56,457 nucleotides of DNA from Anaerolineae bacterium (lineage in GTDB: Bacteria; Chloroflexota; Anaerolineae; B4-G1; SLSP01): contig JAPKMR010000023.1 in NCBI GenBank assembly GCA_026645815.1, positions 1 through 56,457 on the forward strand, read 5' to 3'. The notes under the pieces were generated by a model that was given only the letters and a program-made list of their open reading frames with translations, was not told where the DNA came from and ran no database searches. A program made the position numbers and the translations under genes. Positions 8,903-18,089 of the stretch are shown here, in pieces (position 1 is the stretch's first letter; each line of letters begins with the position of its first letter).

Positions 8903-10216
8903 ATGCTCGACTTTTTCACCATTGAAGGCGGCGTCCAGCTGCGGGGCGAAATTACCCCCAGCGGCAACAAGAACGCGGCGCTGCCTACCCTGGCGGCGAC
9001 CTTGCTCACCGATGAACCCGTCATCCTGCGCAACCTGCCCGCAATTCGCGATGTGCAGACCATGGGCAAACTGCTCCAGACCCTGGGTGTGGATGTGAAA
9101 ATGCACGACCCCCATACCTGGGAGCTCTGTGCGGCGGGCGTCGCGGCGCCCCGCGCTCCCCAAGAGGTTCAGCAATTCGTCCAGGCCATTCGCGGCTCGA
9201 TCCTGATTACCGGACCCCTGCTCGCCCGCCTGGGTGAGGCGGCAATTCCCGCCCCCGGCGGCGATGTCATCGGGCGCCGTCGCGTGGATACGCACTTCCT
9301 CGCCTTCGAGGCGCTTGGCGCGCGCGTCACCGAGGGGCAATACTATGCGGTCAAAGCCGAACAGCTCCACGGCGCGGATATCTTGCTCGATGAAGCCAGC
9401 GTGACCGGCACGGAGAACGCGATTATGGCGGCAGTCCTGGCAAAGGGCACCACCATCATCCGCAATGCGGCGTCTGAACCCCACGTGCAGGACCTCTGCC
9501 ATTTGCTCAACGCTATGGGCGCGCAGATTGCGGGCGTCGGCACGAACGTGCTCGTGATTCAGGGCGTCGAGAAGCTCCACGGCGCTGATTACACCCTCGG
9601 TCCCGACCATATCGAGGTGGGCAGCTACATCGCCCTGGCGGCAGCGACGCGCGGCGAATTGCTGATTCGCAACGCGGGCGTGCCACACCTGCGCATGATC
9701 AAAATGGTCTTCGAGCGCCTCGGCGTCACCTTTGAGGCCCGCGGCAACGATGTCTTCGTCCCGGCGGAACAATCGCGCGTCATTGTCCCCGATATGGGCC
9801 ATGCCGTCCCCTCCATCAAATCTGCCCCATGGCCCGCCTTCCCTGCCGACCTGATGAGCATGACCCTGGTGCTGGCGACGCAGTGCGACGGCGTCGTGCT
9901 CTTCCACGACTATATGTTCGAAAGCCGTCTCTTCTTCGTGGATAAGCTCATTCCCATGGGCGCGCGCATCGTGCTCTGTGACCCCCATCGCGCCCTGATT
10001 TACGGCCCATCGCCGCTGCACGGTGATGAAATGGAAAGCCCCGATATTCGCGCCGGTATGGCTTTACTTGTCGCTGCCCTCGCGGCAAAGGGAGAGAGCA
10101 CCATCCGCAACATCCGGCAGATAGACCGCGGCTATGAGCGCATCGAAGAAAAACTGCGCCCGCTGGGCGCGCGTATTGCGCGCTGCTCTGCCGGCGATGC
10201 GGAGAGTTGCAGTTGA
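8903..10216 (+). CDS. murA: UDP-N-acetylglucosamine 1-carboxyvinyltransferase
   Basis: 437 aa, starting at the ATG preceded by a strong GAGGAGG at 8890-8896; an upstream in-frame extension to 8849 is not supported. It transfers enolpyruvate from PEP to UDP-GlcNAc, the first committed step of peptidoglycan synthesis. 'SGNKNAALPTLAATLL' and 'GPLLARLGEA' are typical. The loop normally reading PGGC reads APGGDVIG here, putting Asp121 in place of the Cys that fosfomycin alkylates. This Cys-to-Asp change is known from naturally fosfomycin-resistant MurA enzymes such as those of Mycobacterium tuberculosis and Chlamydia. Confidence 0.93.
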   Translation: MLDFFTIEGGVQLRGEITPSGNKNAALPTLAATLLTDEPVILRNLPAIRDVQTMGKLLQTLGVDVKMHDPHTWELCAAGVAAPRAPQEVQQFVQAIRGSILITGPLLARLGEAAIPAPGGDVIGRRRVDTHFLAFEALGARVTEGQYYAVKAEQLHGADILLDEASVTGTENAIMAAVLAKGTTIIRNAASEPHVQDLCHLLNAMGAQIAGVGTNVLVIQGVEKLHGADYTLGPDHIEVGSYIALAAATRGELLIRNAGVPHLRMIKMVFERLGVTFEARGNDVFVPAEQSRVIVPDMGHAVPSIKSAPWPAFPADLMSMTLVLATQCDGVVLFHDYMFESRLFFVDKLIPMGARIVLCDPHRALIYGPSPLHGDEMESPDIRAGMALLVAALAAKGESTIRNIRQIDRGYERIEEKLRPLGARIARCSAGDAESCS

Positions 10217-10812
10217 AGGCGCTCACGCTGGTTCTGGCAACCCATAACCGCGGCAAGCGCCGGGAGTGGCAGGCGCTGCTTGAGGGCTTGCCCATCACCC
10301 TGGTCTTGCCCGATGAGCTGGGTTTGAGCGACCCGGTGGAAGAAACGGGCAACACCTACCTGGAGAATGCGTTGCTCAAGGCGCGCACCATCGCGGCAGC
10401 CTCGGGCTTGCCGGCGCTCGCCGATGACTCGGGCCTTGAGGTAGATGCCCTCGAGGGTGCTCCGGGCTTGCACTCGGCGCGCTACGTGCTCGGCTCCGAT
10501 GAGATTCGCTATCGCGCCCTGCTCCGCGCCCTGGAAGGCGTCCCGGCGGAAGCGCGCAGCGCGCGCTTCCGCTGCATCGCCGCGCTCGTGCTCCCCGATG
10601 GGCGGGAGTTCCACACCGAGGGCGTCTGCGAGGGCGTCATCCAGACCGCATCCGCCGGCGAAGGGGGCTTCGGCTACGACCCCGTCTTCTTCATCCCCGA
10701 ACAGGGCTGTACTATGGCTGAGCTCTCCTTCGAGGTCAAGAACCGCATCAGCCATCGTGCCCGCGCCGCGCAGGCTCTCCGCGCGACTCTGGAACACCTG
10801 GACCTGGGCTAA
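10213..10812 (+). CDS. rdgB: Non-canonical purine NTP pyrophosphatase (RdgB/HAM1)
   Basis: 199 aa from the TTG at 10213, which sits 6 nt behind GGAGAG and overlaps the murA stop codon; TTG at 10207 is an alternative. It hydrolyses dITP, XTP and ITP to monophosphates and so cleans the nucleotide pool. 'LATHNRGKRREW' and 'LADDSGLEVDALEGAPG' are the family signatures, and 'GFGYDPVF' is also present. Overlap with murA indicates translational coupling. Confidence 0.92.
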   Translation: MKALTLVLATHNRGKRREWQALLEGLPITLVLPDELGLSDPVEETGNTYLENALLKARTIAAASGLPALADDSGLEVDALEGAPGLHSARYVLGSDEIRYRALLRALEGVPAEARSARFRCIAALVLPDGREFHTEGVCEGVIQTASAGEGGFGYDPVFFIPEQGCTMAELSFEVKNRISHRARAAQALRATLEHLDLG

Positions 10813-10851
10813 CGCGGCGCTGTCTGGCGACGCCATCTTACCCACCTTAGG

Positions 10852-10890
10852 GTATCGGGGCGCTGCGACAAAGCCGCGGCGCCCCGATAC
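10852..10890 (+). terminator. Hairpin with short T-run downstream of rdgB
   Basis: A 12-bp inverted repeat (10852-10863 and 10879-10890) is followed by TAAGCCTTTT. It lies between rdgB and the promoter of the CotH cluster, where a transcription terminator is expected. Confidence 0.6.
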
Positions 10891-10907
10891 TAAGCCTTTT
10901 CCTACAC

Positions 10908-10935
10908 TTGAAAACATCACCGCCTGTGTTAGAAT
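10908..10935 (+). promoter_or_regulatory. Extended -10 promoter for the DUF4956/VTC/CotH cluster
   Basis: TTGAAA at 10908-10913 and TAGAAT at 10930-10935 are separated by 16 nt. A TGT triplet directly before the -10 box gives an extended -10. It precedes the six-gene cluster starting at 10970. Confidence 0.6.
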
Positions 10936-10969
10936 GCCCTCAGTTAATTCCGAAATGAGGTCAAACGCT

Positions 10970-11641
10970 ATGCCTGATCTAAACATGCCGCCGTCAACTT
11001 CCCTGGTGAACGTTGTCTTGAACCTGACCGTGGGGTTGATTTTAGCCTTGATTGTCTCCTGGTACTACGAACACTACGCCCAATCCCTCTCCAACCGGCG
11101 CAAATTCGCCCTCATCCTGCCCGTGCTCACCCTGACCACCGCCCTCATCATCACCATCGTCAAATCCTCCCTCGCGCTCTCGCTGGGTCTCGTGGGTGCG
11201 CTCTCCATCGTTCGCTTCCGCACTGCCATCAAAGAACCTGAGGAGCTCCTCTTCCTCTTCATCGCTATCACCATCGGCTTGGGCGTCGGCGCCGACCAGC
11301 GTTGGCCTACCGTGGTGGGCGTGCTGATGCTGCTGGGCTACATGGCGCTGCGCCTTCTGCTCACCCGTCGCCCGCAGCAGAGCAACCTCTATCTCAACGT
11401 GCTGCTCTCCGAAGCCGAGGACCAGTCCTCGCTCTTTCAGCGGGTCAACGAGCGCCTGCTGCAATACGTGCCAGCCCTCGATTTCCGCCGCCTGGATAGC
11501 CGGGATGGGCTTTTGCAACTTACCTACTTCGTCCAGTGCGAGAATCCGCAGGTCCTCAACGACCTGATGGATGACCTGAAAGCCCATCTGCCGGTGACTG
11601 AAGTGAGCTTCATTCAGCAGGAACAGGTGTTAGGGGGCTAA
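10970..11641 (+). CDS. DUF4956-family membrane protein
   Basis: 223 aa from the ATG at 10970. Three to four membrane segments occupy residues 13-125, with the family-like stretches 'LALSLGLVGALSIVRFRTAI' and 'EELLFLFIAITIGLGVGA', followed by a cytoplasmic C-terminal domain. DUF4956 genes are often found next to VTC-domain and CotH genes, as here. The stop codon TAA directly abuts the TTG start of the next gene, so translation is coupled. Molecular function unknown. Confidence 0.88.
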   Translation: MPDLNMPPSTSLVNVVLNLTVGLILALIVSWYYEHYAQSLSNRRKFALILPVLTLTTALIITIVKSSLALSLGLVGALSIVRFRTAIKEPEELLFLFIAITIGLGVGADQRWPTVVGVLMLLGYMALRLLLTRRPQQSNLYLNVLLSEAEDQSSLFQRVNERLLQYVPALDFRRLDSRDGLLQLTYFVQCENPQVLNDLMDDLKAHLPVTEVSFIQQEQVLGG

Positions 11642-13198
11642 TTGCGGGTTCAACCTTCTCGCCGCGTTTCACAACCTACGCCCTCTCGTTTCACACCGCG
11701 CTTCGGCGCCTCCGCTCTTTTGCTCGGTCTGGCGTTGCTGTTGGCCTTTGGCTTGGGCTTTCTGAGCCACCAGCAGGATTGGACCGGCGCCGTGAGGGCT
11801 TGGGGCAGTGCGCTGTTGCGCTCGCCGCAGGGCGTCTTTGCTGCCTGGCGTGCGCGGCAACAGCTGCCCACACTGACGCTCGACCTGGGTTTCAGCGACT
11901 ACCAGCTCCTCGCTTCCACACGCGCGCAGGCATTGCAGCAGGGTGTCGCCATCCCCCGCCTTGAACAGGTCGTGATGGCAAATGCCTCCCTTCCCGGCGC
12001 GGGCGGCAACCGCCCCGTGGAATTGCGCCTTTCGGGCGGCAGCGCCCTGGGCGCAGCAGAGGATCCCTGGTCGCTCGAGCTGCGCTCGGGGGAGGCGTGG
12101 CAGCGTCTGGTACCCGTCACGGATGCCCTCTCCGCCTGGCAGCAATGGGGATACCTGGAGACGCTGCGCCAGCACGGCTTTGCGGCGTCGAGACTCGAAT
12201 TGCTCCAGCTCACCGTCAACGGCGCTTCCTGGGGGCTTTACTTGCTGGAAACCCCCGCAACCGCCGCCTTGACCGTTGGCTTCGATGCCCGCCCGGCATG
12301 GGAAGCGTTGGCGCAGGGGCAGGTCCTGCCCGGGCAGACCTCACCCGATGGCGGTTTCCGCTACGCCGTGCCCGCCGTGAGCAGCGCTGATGACCCCGCT
12401 GCACCTCAGGCGTATGCGCTCTTCCGCGCCGCAGTCGAGGGGGAACGGGCGCTTTCATCTCTCAGTGATGCCGAAGCCTGGGGGCGCTTTCTGGCTTTAA
12501 CGCTGTTGTGGACCGGCGCGCCTGCCCCCGATTGGAGCACGCTGCGCTGGAGCTTTGATGCGACAACCGGGCGATTCGAGGTTCTGGGCAGTCTTCAACC
12601 CGCTGCCATTTCACCCTTGCCTGCTGCGGTCTTCGCCGATCCTGCCGTGCAGACCGCAACCGCCCGCGCCCTCGCCGAATTCACGCAACCCGCCTATCTG
12701 GAAACGCTCCGCCAAAGCCTGGGTGAGGCATTGGAATGGCAATGGGCCGTGCTCGGCGGCGCCTCCGCCGACCTCGCTGACCCCTGGAGCGTCCTGCTCA
12801 GCCATCAGCGTGCCATGCAGGCATATCTGGCGCCCGAGCGCCCTCTGGCAGCGACCCTGGAGCCGTCTGGCGATGACTTCGTCGTGCAACTGGTGAACCT
12901 GCAACCCTTCCCCCTGCACGTAACCGGTGTGGATGTCGGTGGCGCAGCCCGGCGTGACCTCGAGCTCTCCTGGGTGAACCCTGCCGGTAGCGGAGCCTTG
13001 CTGGAGAACGCCGCGGGCGCCTTCGTGCTGCGCGCCGCCGGTGAGTACGCTCCGCAGCCTCTTGAAGTGCGTTTGCCGCGCGAATTGCTCTCCCCCGGCG
13101 GTGAGCTGGTGCTGCTCTGCAAATTGTGGGATGCCCCCACGCCGGAAATGCGCGTATCCGTGCTGGAGACGCTGCCCCTGCTCGAGGAACAGCCATGA
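11642..13198 (+). CDS. Divergent CotH-like membrane-anchored protein, probably catalytically inactive
   Basis: 518 aa from a TTG that directly follows the DUF4956 stop codon and has GGGGGC upstream. One membrane segment (about residues 25-45) precedes an extracytoplasmic domain. 'LQLTVNGASWGLYLLE' corresponds to the CotH 'NGxxxGxYxLxE' motif. However, where CotH kinases have an acidic DxD-type motif after 'Y.ydp.tgk', this protein reads 'WSFDATTGRFEVLGSL' with no such pair. It overlaps the VTC gene by ATGA. I infer a structural or regulatory CotH relative. Confidence 0.55.
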   Translation: MRVQPSRRVSQPTPSRFTPRFGASALLLGLALLLAFGLGFLSHQQDWTGAVRAWGSALLRSPQGVFAAWRARQQLPTLTLDLGFSDYQLLASTRAQALQQGVAIPRLEQVVMANASLPGAGGNRPVELRLSGGSALGAAEDPWSLELRSGEAWQRLVPVTDALSAWQQWGYLETLRQHGFAASRLELLQLTVNGASWGLYLLETPATAALTVGFDARPAWEALAQGQVLPGQTSPDGGFRYAVPAVSSADDPAAPQAYALFRAAVEGERALSSLSDAEAWGRFLALTLLWTGAPAPDWSTLRWSFDATTGRFEVLGSLQPAAISPLPAAVFADPAVQTATARALAEFTQPAYLETLRQSLGEALEWQWAVLGGASADLADPWSVLLSHQRAMQAYLAPERPLAATLEPSGDDFVVQLVNLQPFPLHVTGVDVGGAARRDLELSWVNPAGSGALLENAAGAFVLRAAGEYAPQPLEVRLPRELLSPGGELVLLCKLWDAPTPEMRVSVLETLPLLEEQP

Positions 13199-13893
13199 CT
13201 CCCCGCTACGAATTCAAGATTCCCTGCGCCAGCGCTCTGTTGCCGGAAATTGAAGCCTGGGTCCACCTGCATCCGGCGCACTGGCGGGTTTCCTACCCGC
13301 CGCGGCAGGTGAACAACATCTACTTCGATTCCTTCGACCTTCAGAGCCTCAACGCCAACTTGGGCAGCGTGGAAGAGCGCCAGAAATTGCGCCTGCGCTG
13401 GTACGGCGCAGCCCTGGCATCGGTGACCGCCGCGCAATTGGAGCTCAAGTGCCGGCAGGGCGCGGCAGGCTGGAAGGAGACGGCGCCCTTCGCTGGCGTC
13501 CTTCGGCTTGAATCTCTGCCCTGGTCTGCGCTCATGGCGACCTTGCGTCAGGGCCTGGATGCGCGCGCTCAACATTGGTTGGCGTGCTACACGCAGCCCA
13601 TACTCATCAATTCCTATCAGCGGGCCTACTACGAGACGCCTGATGGGGAGCTGCGCCTCACGCTGGATACGCGCCTGCGGGCTTATACACAGCGTTTCAC
13701 GGCTTATCCCAATCTGCACCAGCAGGTGCTGCAGCCCGACGTGATGATTGTGGAGCTCAAAAGTCCCACCCATGATGCCGCGGTCCGCTGGGTCACGGCG
13801 CTTCTGGCGAGCTTCCCCGCGCGGGTGGAGCGCTTCTCCAAATACCTGCACGGCGTGCTCGCCGCACCCGATTTCGAGGGTGTCTTTGCCTGA
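13195..13893 (+). CDS. VTC-domain (polyphosphate polymerase-like) protein
   Basis: 232 aa starting inside an ATGA overlap with the gene before. 'YEFKIPC' at the N-terminus, 'VNNIYFDSFDLQSLNANL', 'KLRLRWYG', 'LELKCRQG' and the C-terminal 'VMIVELKSP' and 'RFSKYLHG' are the basic and acidic strands of the VTC/CYTH-like tunnel fold. VTC4 in yeast makes polyphosphate from ATP; the bacterial relatives next to DUF4956 and CotH genes have no settled role. The key basic residues appear intact. Confidence 0.85.
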   Translation: MTPRYEFKIPCASALLPEIEAWVHLHPAHWRVSYPPRQVNNIYFDSFDLQSLNANLGSVEERQKLRLRWYGAALASVTAAQLELKCRQGAAGWKETAPFAGVLRLESLPWSALMATLRQGLDARAQHWLACYTQPILINSYQRAYYETPDGELRLTLDTRLRAYTQRFTAYPNLHQQVLQPDVMIVELKSPTHDAAVRWVTALLASFPARVERFSKYLHGVLAAPDFEGVFA

Positions 13894-13920
13894 GGTGCGT
13901 CTGCAATACCGCAATCGTTC

Positions 13921-13948
13921 TGGGAGCGCCAGGCTCCAGCCTGGCGCT
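13921..13948. repeat. Short copy of the 'GGCTCCAGCC' hairpin repeat
   Basis: TGGGAGCGCCAGGCTCCAGC and following bases form a compact hairpin (GCCAGGCT / AGCCTGGC with a CC loop). The same core is at 33808 and 35529, where it is followed by a longer shared sequence. Confidence 0.75.
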
Positions 13949-14020
13949 TTTCCGCAATGAAACCAAAGATCACGGAAAATTTTAGGTTTCGAGTTTTTGA
14001 CCAAGGCTTTGGAGGTCACA

Positions 14021-16765
14021 GTGAGAATCCATCGTGATGGCACTGAACGCCGCGAAAAACAACCGGGCGTCCCGCGCCGCTTCTCCCTCGTGCGCGGTTT
14101 CGCCTGGACCACCGTATCCGTCTTGATGCTTGCAGGCGTTGCCTTGCTGGCTAGCGTCTTCTGGCAGGGCGCGCCAGTGACTGGCGCGCCGGTCACCGGC
14201 GCACCAGCGCCCGTGGCGCCAGCGCCTGTGGCGCCAGTTACCGCGCCCACCCCGACCCCCCAATCCACCCCCATGCCCACCTCGCGCGAACTGGGCGATG
14301 CCCTGGATACCCTTTACATTGACATCGAACCGCAGGACTTCGCGCAAATCGAAGCCAAGCGCGCCGAAGCGCTCGAGCGCTGGATTTTGCTCACCGGCAA
14401 TGATGATTTGGTCCCCGCCACCCTGCGGTTGGGCGAGCAGAACCTGCCGGTGCGCCTGCGCCTCAAGGGCGATTGGGCTGACCACGTGGCGCACGATAAA
14501 TGGTCCTTCCGCATCGAGACCCGCGATGAGTCCTATCTCTACGGCATGCAGGTCTTTTCCATTCAAGACCCTTCCATGCGCACCTACCTGCACGAATACG
14601 CCTTTCTGGAGAATTTGCGCCAGGAAGGGCTTCTCAGTGTTCACTATGACTTCGTCCGCGTCGTCTTGAACGGCAAAGCCATGGGTATCTACGCCCTGGA
14701 GGAGGGCTTCGCCAAAGAGCTGCTGGAATCCCAGGAGCGTCGTGAGGGCGTCATCATCCGCTATTCCGAGGACCTCTTGTGGACCGCGCGCGCCTTCTAT
14801 GATGACCAGGTCATTCCCGCGGCGCTCGAGAAATTCTTCGTCATTGATGACTTCGAATCCGGGCGCATTGATAAATCGCCAACTCTCTCAGCCGAACGCG
14901 ATACGGCTATCGGGCTTCTGCGTGGCTATCTCACCGGCGACCTGACCGCCGCCGAGGTCTTCGACCTGGAGCAGCTGGGCAAATTCCTGGCGCTGACCGA
15001 CCTGTGGAGCGCTCCGCACGGGCTGATTTGGCACAACCTGCGCTATTACTACAATCCCATCACCGCGCGCCTCGAGCCTATCGCCTTCGATGCCGACCCC
15101 TTCTCGCCCGAGTTGAATTTCGAGCAGGTCGGCTTGCCGCTGGAGAATTTCTACAGCGACCCGCTCATCCAGGCGGCTTATGTGCAAGCCCTGGCAGAAG
15201 TCAGCCAACCCGAATTCGTGGATGCCCTGGAGGCGACCCTGGGTCCCCGCTACGAGGCGTTGCGCGGTGCGCTGGAGCCTGAGTTCGGCGCTGAGGTGCT
15301 CACGCCGCCCTGGGATTGGTTGCGCCGCCGGCAGGAACTCAACCGGCAGCGTCTGGACCCCATTCAGACCACCTACGCCTATCGTGCTCGCGCCGCTGAC
15401 CTCCGGGCAAGCGCTGTGCCAACCACAACCCTCGTTTCCGAGGACCTTGTGCTGGAAGTCGGTAACCTGCTGGATTTGCCCGTCGAGGTGGTGGGTGTGC
15501 GTGTGGATGGCGAGGAACTTGCGGCGACGCGCGCCTGGGTTTCCCCGGAGATGCTCGCGCTCACCGTGCCGCCTCTCCCGATGGACCCGGATGCCCTCGT
15601 GTTGCCGGCGCTGCCCCCTGATGCGGCGGCGCTGCCCTACGTGCGCCTGCAGCTGCCGGTGACCGCGCCCCCCACAGCCAACGTGGAGCTGCTGACGCGC
15701 CTGTGGGGGCTGGCTGCGACCGAACCGTTCACCCAGACCGTCCTGCCCTCCTATCCCCTGCCCCTCGGCGCTTCCCCGCGCCCCACCGCCCCGACTCTGG
15801 CGGAAGCGCTGGCGCGCTACCCCTATCTGCAACCTGCGGATGAGGGCATGGTCACCATTCCCTCGGGCGCCTGGGAGATTGGCGAGCCTCTTGTGCTTCC
15901 TGCCGGATATGGGCTGCGCTTAGGACCTGGCGTGACCTTGCGTTTCGCGCCTGAAGCTTATCTGCTTTCTGAGGGCCCTTTGGTCTTTGAAGGGACCGCC
16001 GGTGCGCCGGTGCGCCTGCAACCCATCGCCGAGTCCTGGCGCGCCGAGTCCTGGCGCGCCGAGTCCTGGCGCGGCATCGCGGTACTGGAGGCGGGCGCCC
16101 CTTCGACCTGGGACTACGTGACCGTGGAGGCGACCGATGCGCTGGCGCGCGACGGTTGGCTCTTCACGGGCGCCATCACCTTCTTCCGCAGCCCGGTCAC
16201 CATCACGCATAGCCGGATTCTGGGCACGCGCGCCGAGGATGCGCTGAACATCTATCGCACGCATTTCTACATCGCGGATTCTGAGTTCGCCAACACGGCT
16301 TCCGATGCCTTCGATGGGGATTTTGTGGAGGGCCTCTTTGAGCGTTGTGTCTTCCACGATATTGCTGCCGATGGCATTGATGTCAGCGGTTCGAATGTCA
16401 CCGTGCGCCAGGTGCGTTTCCTCAACCTTGGCGATAAGGGTCTTTCGGTTGGCGAAGGCAGCACCATGCAGGCGGAGGATATCTTCGTGGAGGGCGCTGA
16501 TTATGGGCTGGCGAGCAAGGACCGTTCGCACCTCACCGCAACCCGCATCACCTTGAACGACATCGCTATTGCCGGTCTTGCAGCCTACATCAAAAAGCCT
16601 TCCTACGGTCCGGCGACGATAACGGTGACCTCCATAGACTTCGGCAACACGCCTGCGGACCGCCACGCCCTGGTGCAAACGCGCAGTTGGGTAGATTTGG
16701 ACGGCGTGCGCATTTGGGGCAGCGATGTGGATGTCGAAGCCCTCTACGAGAAGTGGCCCAAATGA
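14021..16765 (+). CDS. CotH kinase-family protein with C-terminal right-handed beta-helix
   Basis: 914 aa from the GTG at 14021, chosen because GGAGGT sits 5 nt upstream; TTG at 13997 would add 8 residues. A membrane anchor (about 22-45) and a Pro/Ala-rich repeat linker precede the CotH domain (about 80-430). That domain contains 'VLNGKAMGIYALEE' and the acidic motif AFDADPF (D357, D359) expected of an active CotH kinase. Residues about 600-910 are beta-helix-like ('HSRILGTRAEDALNIYRTHF', 'DGIDVSGSNV'). CotH proteins can phosphorylate secreted proteins. It overlaps the lipoprotein gene by ATGA. Confidence 0.82.
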   Translation: MRIHRDGTERREKQPGVPRRFSLVRGFAWTTVSVLMLAGVALLASVFWQGAPVTGAPVTGAPAPVAPAPVAPVTAPTPTPQSTPMPTSRELGDALDTLYIDIEPQDFAQIEAKRAEALERWILLTGNDDLVPATLRLGEQNLPVRLRLKGDWADHVAHDKWSFRIETRDESYLYGMQVFSIQDPSMRTYLHEYAFLENLRQEGLLSVHYDFVRVVLNGKAMGIYALEEGFAKELLESQERREGVIIRYSEDLLWTARAFYDDQVIPAALEKFFVIDDFESGRIDKSPTLSAERDTAIGLLRGYLTGDLTAAEVFDLEQLGKFLALTDLWSAPHGLIWHNLRYYYNPITARLEPIAFDADPFSPELNFEQVGLPLENFYSDPLIQAAYVQALAEVSQPEFVDALEATLGPRYEALRGALEPEFGAEVLTPPWDWLRRRQELNRQRLDPIQTTYAYRARAADLRASAVPTTTLVSEDLVLEVGNLLDLPVEVVGVRVDGEELAATRAWVSPEMLALTVPPLPMDPDALVLPALPPDAAALPYVRLQLPVTAPPTANVELLTRLWGLAATEPFTQTVLPSYPLPLGASPRPTAPTLAEALARYPYLQPADEGMVTIPSGAWEIGEPLVLPAGYGLRLGPGVTLRFAPEAYLLSEGPLVFEGTAGAPVRLQPIAESWRAESWRAESWRGIAVLEAGAPSTWDYVTVEATDALARDGWLFTGAITFFRSPVTITHSRILGTRAEDALNIYRTHFYIADSEFANTASDAFDGDFVEGLFERCVFHDIAADGIDVSGSNVTVRQVRFLNLGDKGLSVGEGSTMQAEDIFVEGADYGLASKDRSHLTATRITLNDIAIAGLAAYIKKPSYGPATITVTSIDFGNTPADRHALVQTRSWVDLDGVRIWGSDVDVEALYEKWPK
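14168..14244 (+). repeat. 15-bp minisatellite encoding GAPVT/APVAP linker
   Basis: Five degenerate 15-bp units starting GGCGCGCC, GGCGCACC or GGCGCCAG form the linker between the membrane anchor and the CotH domain. Two extra bases lie between units 3 and 4. Confidence 0.8.
16028..16072 (+). repeat. 15-bp minisatellite, 3 exact units, in frame
   Basis: Three identical copies of a 15-bp unit GCCGAGTCCTGGCGC encode a repeated AESWR in the CotH/beta-helix protein. Perfect identity suggests recent expansion. Confidence 0.88.
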
Positions 16766-18018
16766 GCGTTGCGCGGTTCTTGCTGGCGCTGTGCTGCCTC
16801 GCGGGCTTATCTGCCTGCGCGGGCGCTGCGGCGCCGCAGGACCCCTTGGTCGGCGAGATAACCGCTTGGTGGGCTGCCCATGCCCTGCCGGATGATATCG
16901 TTGCTGTGCAGGGGGGGACTGCCCTGCAAGCGCTGCTCGCGCCCTACGTGCCCACTCTGCCGCTCGAGGGTGGGGCGGTCGCCGTGCTCGCGGCGCTCCA
17001 GGAAGCCCGCCCGGCGTATTACCTGGCGTCGCGCGGCATCCTCTGGGATGGGCTTCAGGCGCAGCCTTGGTTTGCTGAACACTATCAACCGGTTCTGGTC
17101 AGCGCTGATGCCCACGTGGGCTTTTCGCCCCTGACCCTCTATCGCTTTGCATCTTCCCCCTTCGATGGCGGCGAGACCATCGCCATCGCCGCCCAGGTCG
17201 AGGACCCCGCTGTGGGCGTCTTGCGCGTTGAGGCGGCGCGCCTCAGCCAATCGCGCCCTAAGCGCAGCCTTTGGCCCGGCGAGCCTCTCTATCTCACACT
17301 AACCCTACAGGGCGATGTGCGCGAGCCTTTGCGCGCGGTCCTGACCCTTCGCGCTCTTGCGGATGAGCGCGTCCTCTTTCAGGTCGTCCACGAGCAACCC
17401 GGCGGTATTCCCACCGTTGACTGGTTCCCCGGGCGCCCGGTCGAGGACCGCTACGTTATCCTGCCGCCCGCTGACCTTGCGCCGGGTGAGGTGGCGCTGG
17501 AACTCGCGTGGTTTCGCCCCAACGGTGCCCCCTTCGGTGAGAGCATCACGCTGGCGCAGCTGACCCGCCCCGCCGAGGTCACCTCCACTGCGCAGACCCC
17601 CGATCACGCTCTGGGCGCCGCTTTTGGGGATTCTGTGGCTCTTTTAGGCTACGATGCCCCGGTGCAGGTCGCGCCCGGTCAAACCTTCACGGTGACCTTG
17701 CACTGGCAGGCCCTGGCGCCTGTCCCCACCGATTACAAGGTCTTCGTCCACATCTTTGCCCCCGGTGGCGTTTTGGTCGCGCAGCACGATGGGCAACCCG
17801 TGAACTGGACTTACCCGACGACCGTCTGGCAGGCGGGCGATTTCATTCTGGACCGCCACCCGCTTACCTTGAACCCGGAACTCCCGCGGGGCGATTATCA
17901 AATCTTCGTCGGCTTTTACGATGCGGCGGCGCCCGATGTGCGCCTACCCGCCTTCGATGCGCAAGGGGCGCCTTTAGCTGATGGGCATGTGCAACTGGCA
18001 ACACTCCGCGTGCGTTAA
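16762..18018 (+). CDS. Secreted lipoprotein with C-terminal Ig-like domain
   Basis: 418 aa starting in an ATGA overlap. The signal peptide ends in a lipobox 'LSACAGA' (Cys about residue 16). The C-terminal about 115 residues ('PGQTFTVTLHW', 'DYKVFVHIFAPGG', 'RGDYQIFVGFYD') are clearly related to the C-terminal end of the glycosyltransferase encoded at 30882-33641. The central part has no recognised domain. It is translationally coupled to the CotH protein and probably works with it at the cell surface. Confidence 0.75.
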   Translation: MSVARFLLALCCLAGLSACAGAAAPQDPLVGEITAWWAAHALPDDIVAVQGGTALQALLAPYVPTLPLEGGAVAVLAALQEARPAYYLASRGILWDGLQAQPWFAEHYQPVLVSADAHVGFSPLTLYRFASSPFDGGETIAIAAQVEDPAVGVLRVEAARLSQSRPKRSLWPGEPLYLTLTLQGDVREPLRAVLTLRALADERVLFQVVHEQPGGIPTVDWFPGRPVEDRYVILPPADLAPGEVALELAWFRPNGAPFGESITLAQLTRPAEVTSTAQTPDHALGAAFGDSVALLGYDAPVQVAPGQTFTVTLHWQALAPVPTDYKVFVHIFAPGGVLVAQHDGQPVNWTYPTTVWQAGDFILDRHPLTLNPELPRGDYQIFVGFYDAAAPDVRLPAFDAQGAPLADGHVQLATLRVR

Positions 18019-18089
18019 TCCACGGCTTTGCCGCCAATCTTCAGCCGGGGATGTTGCTCGTCTGGCAAGCTCCCCTGCCGGGGGTCGCC

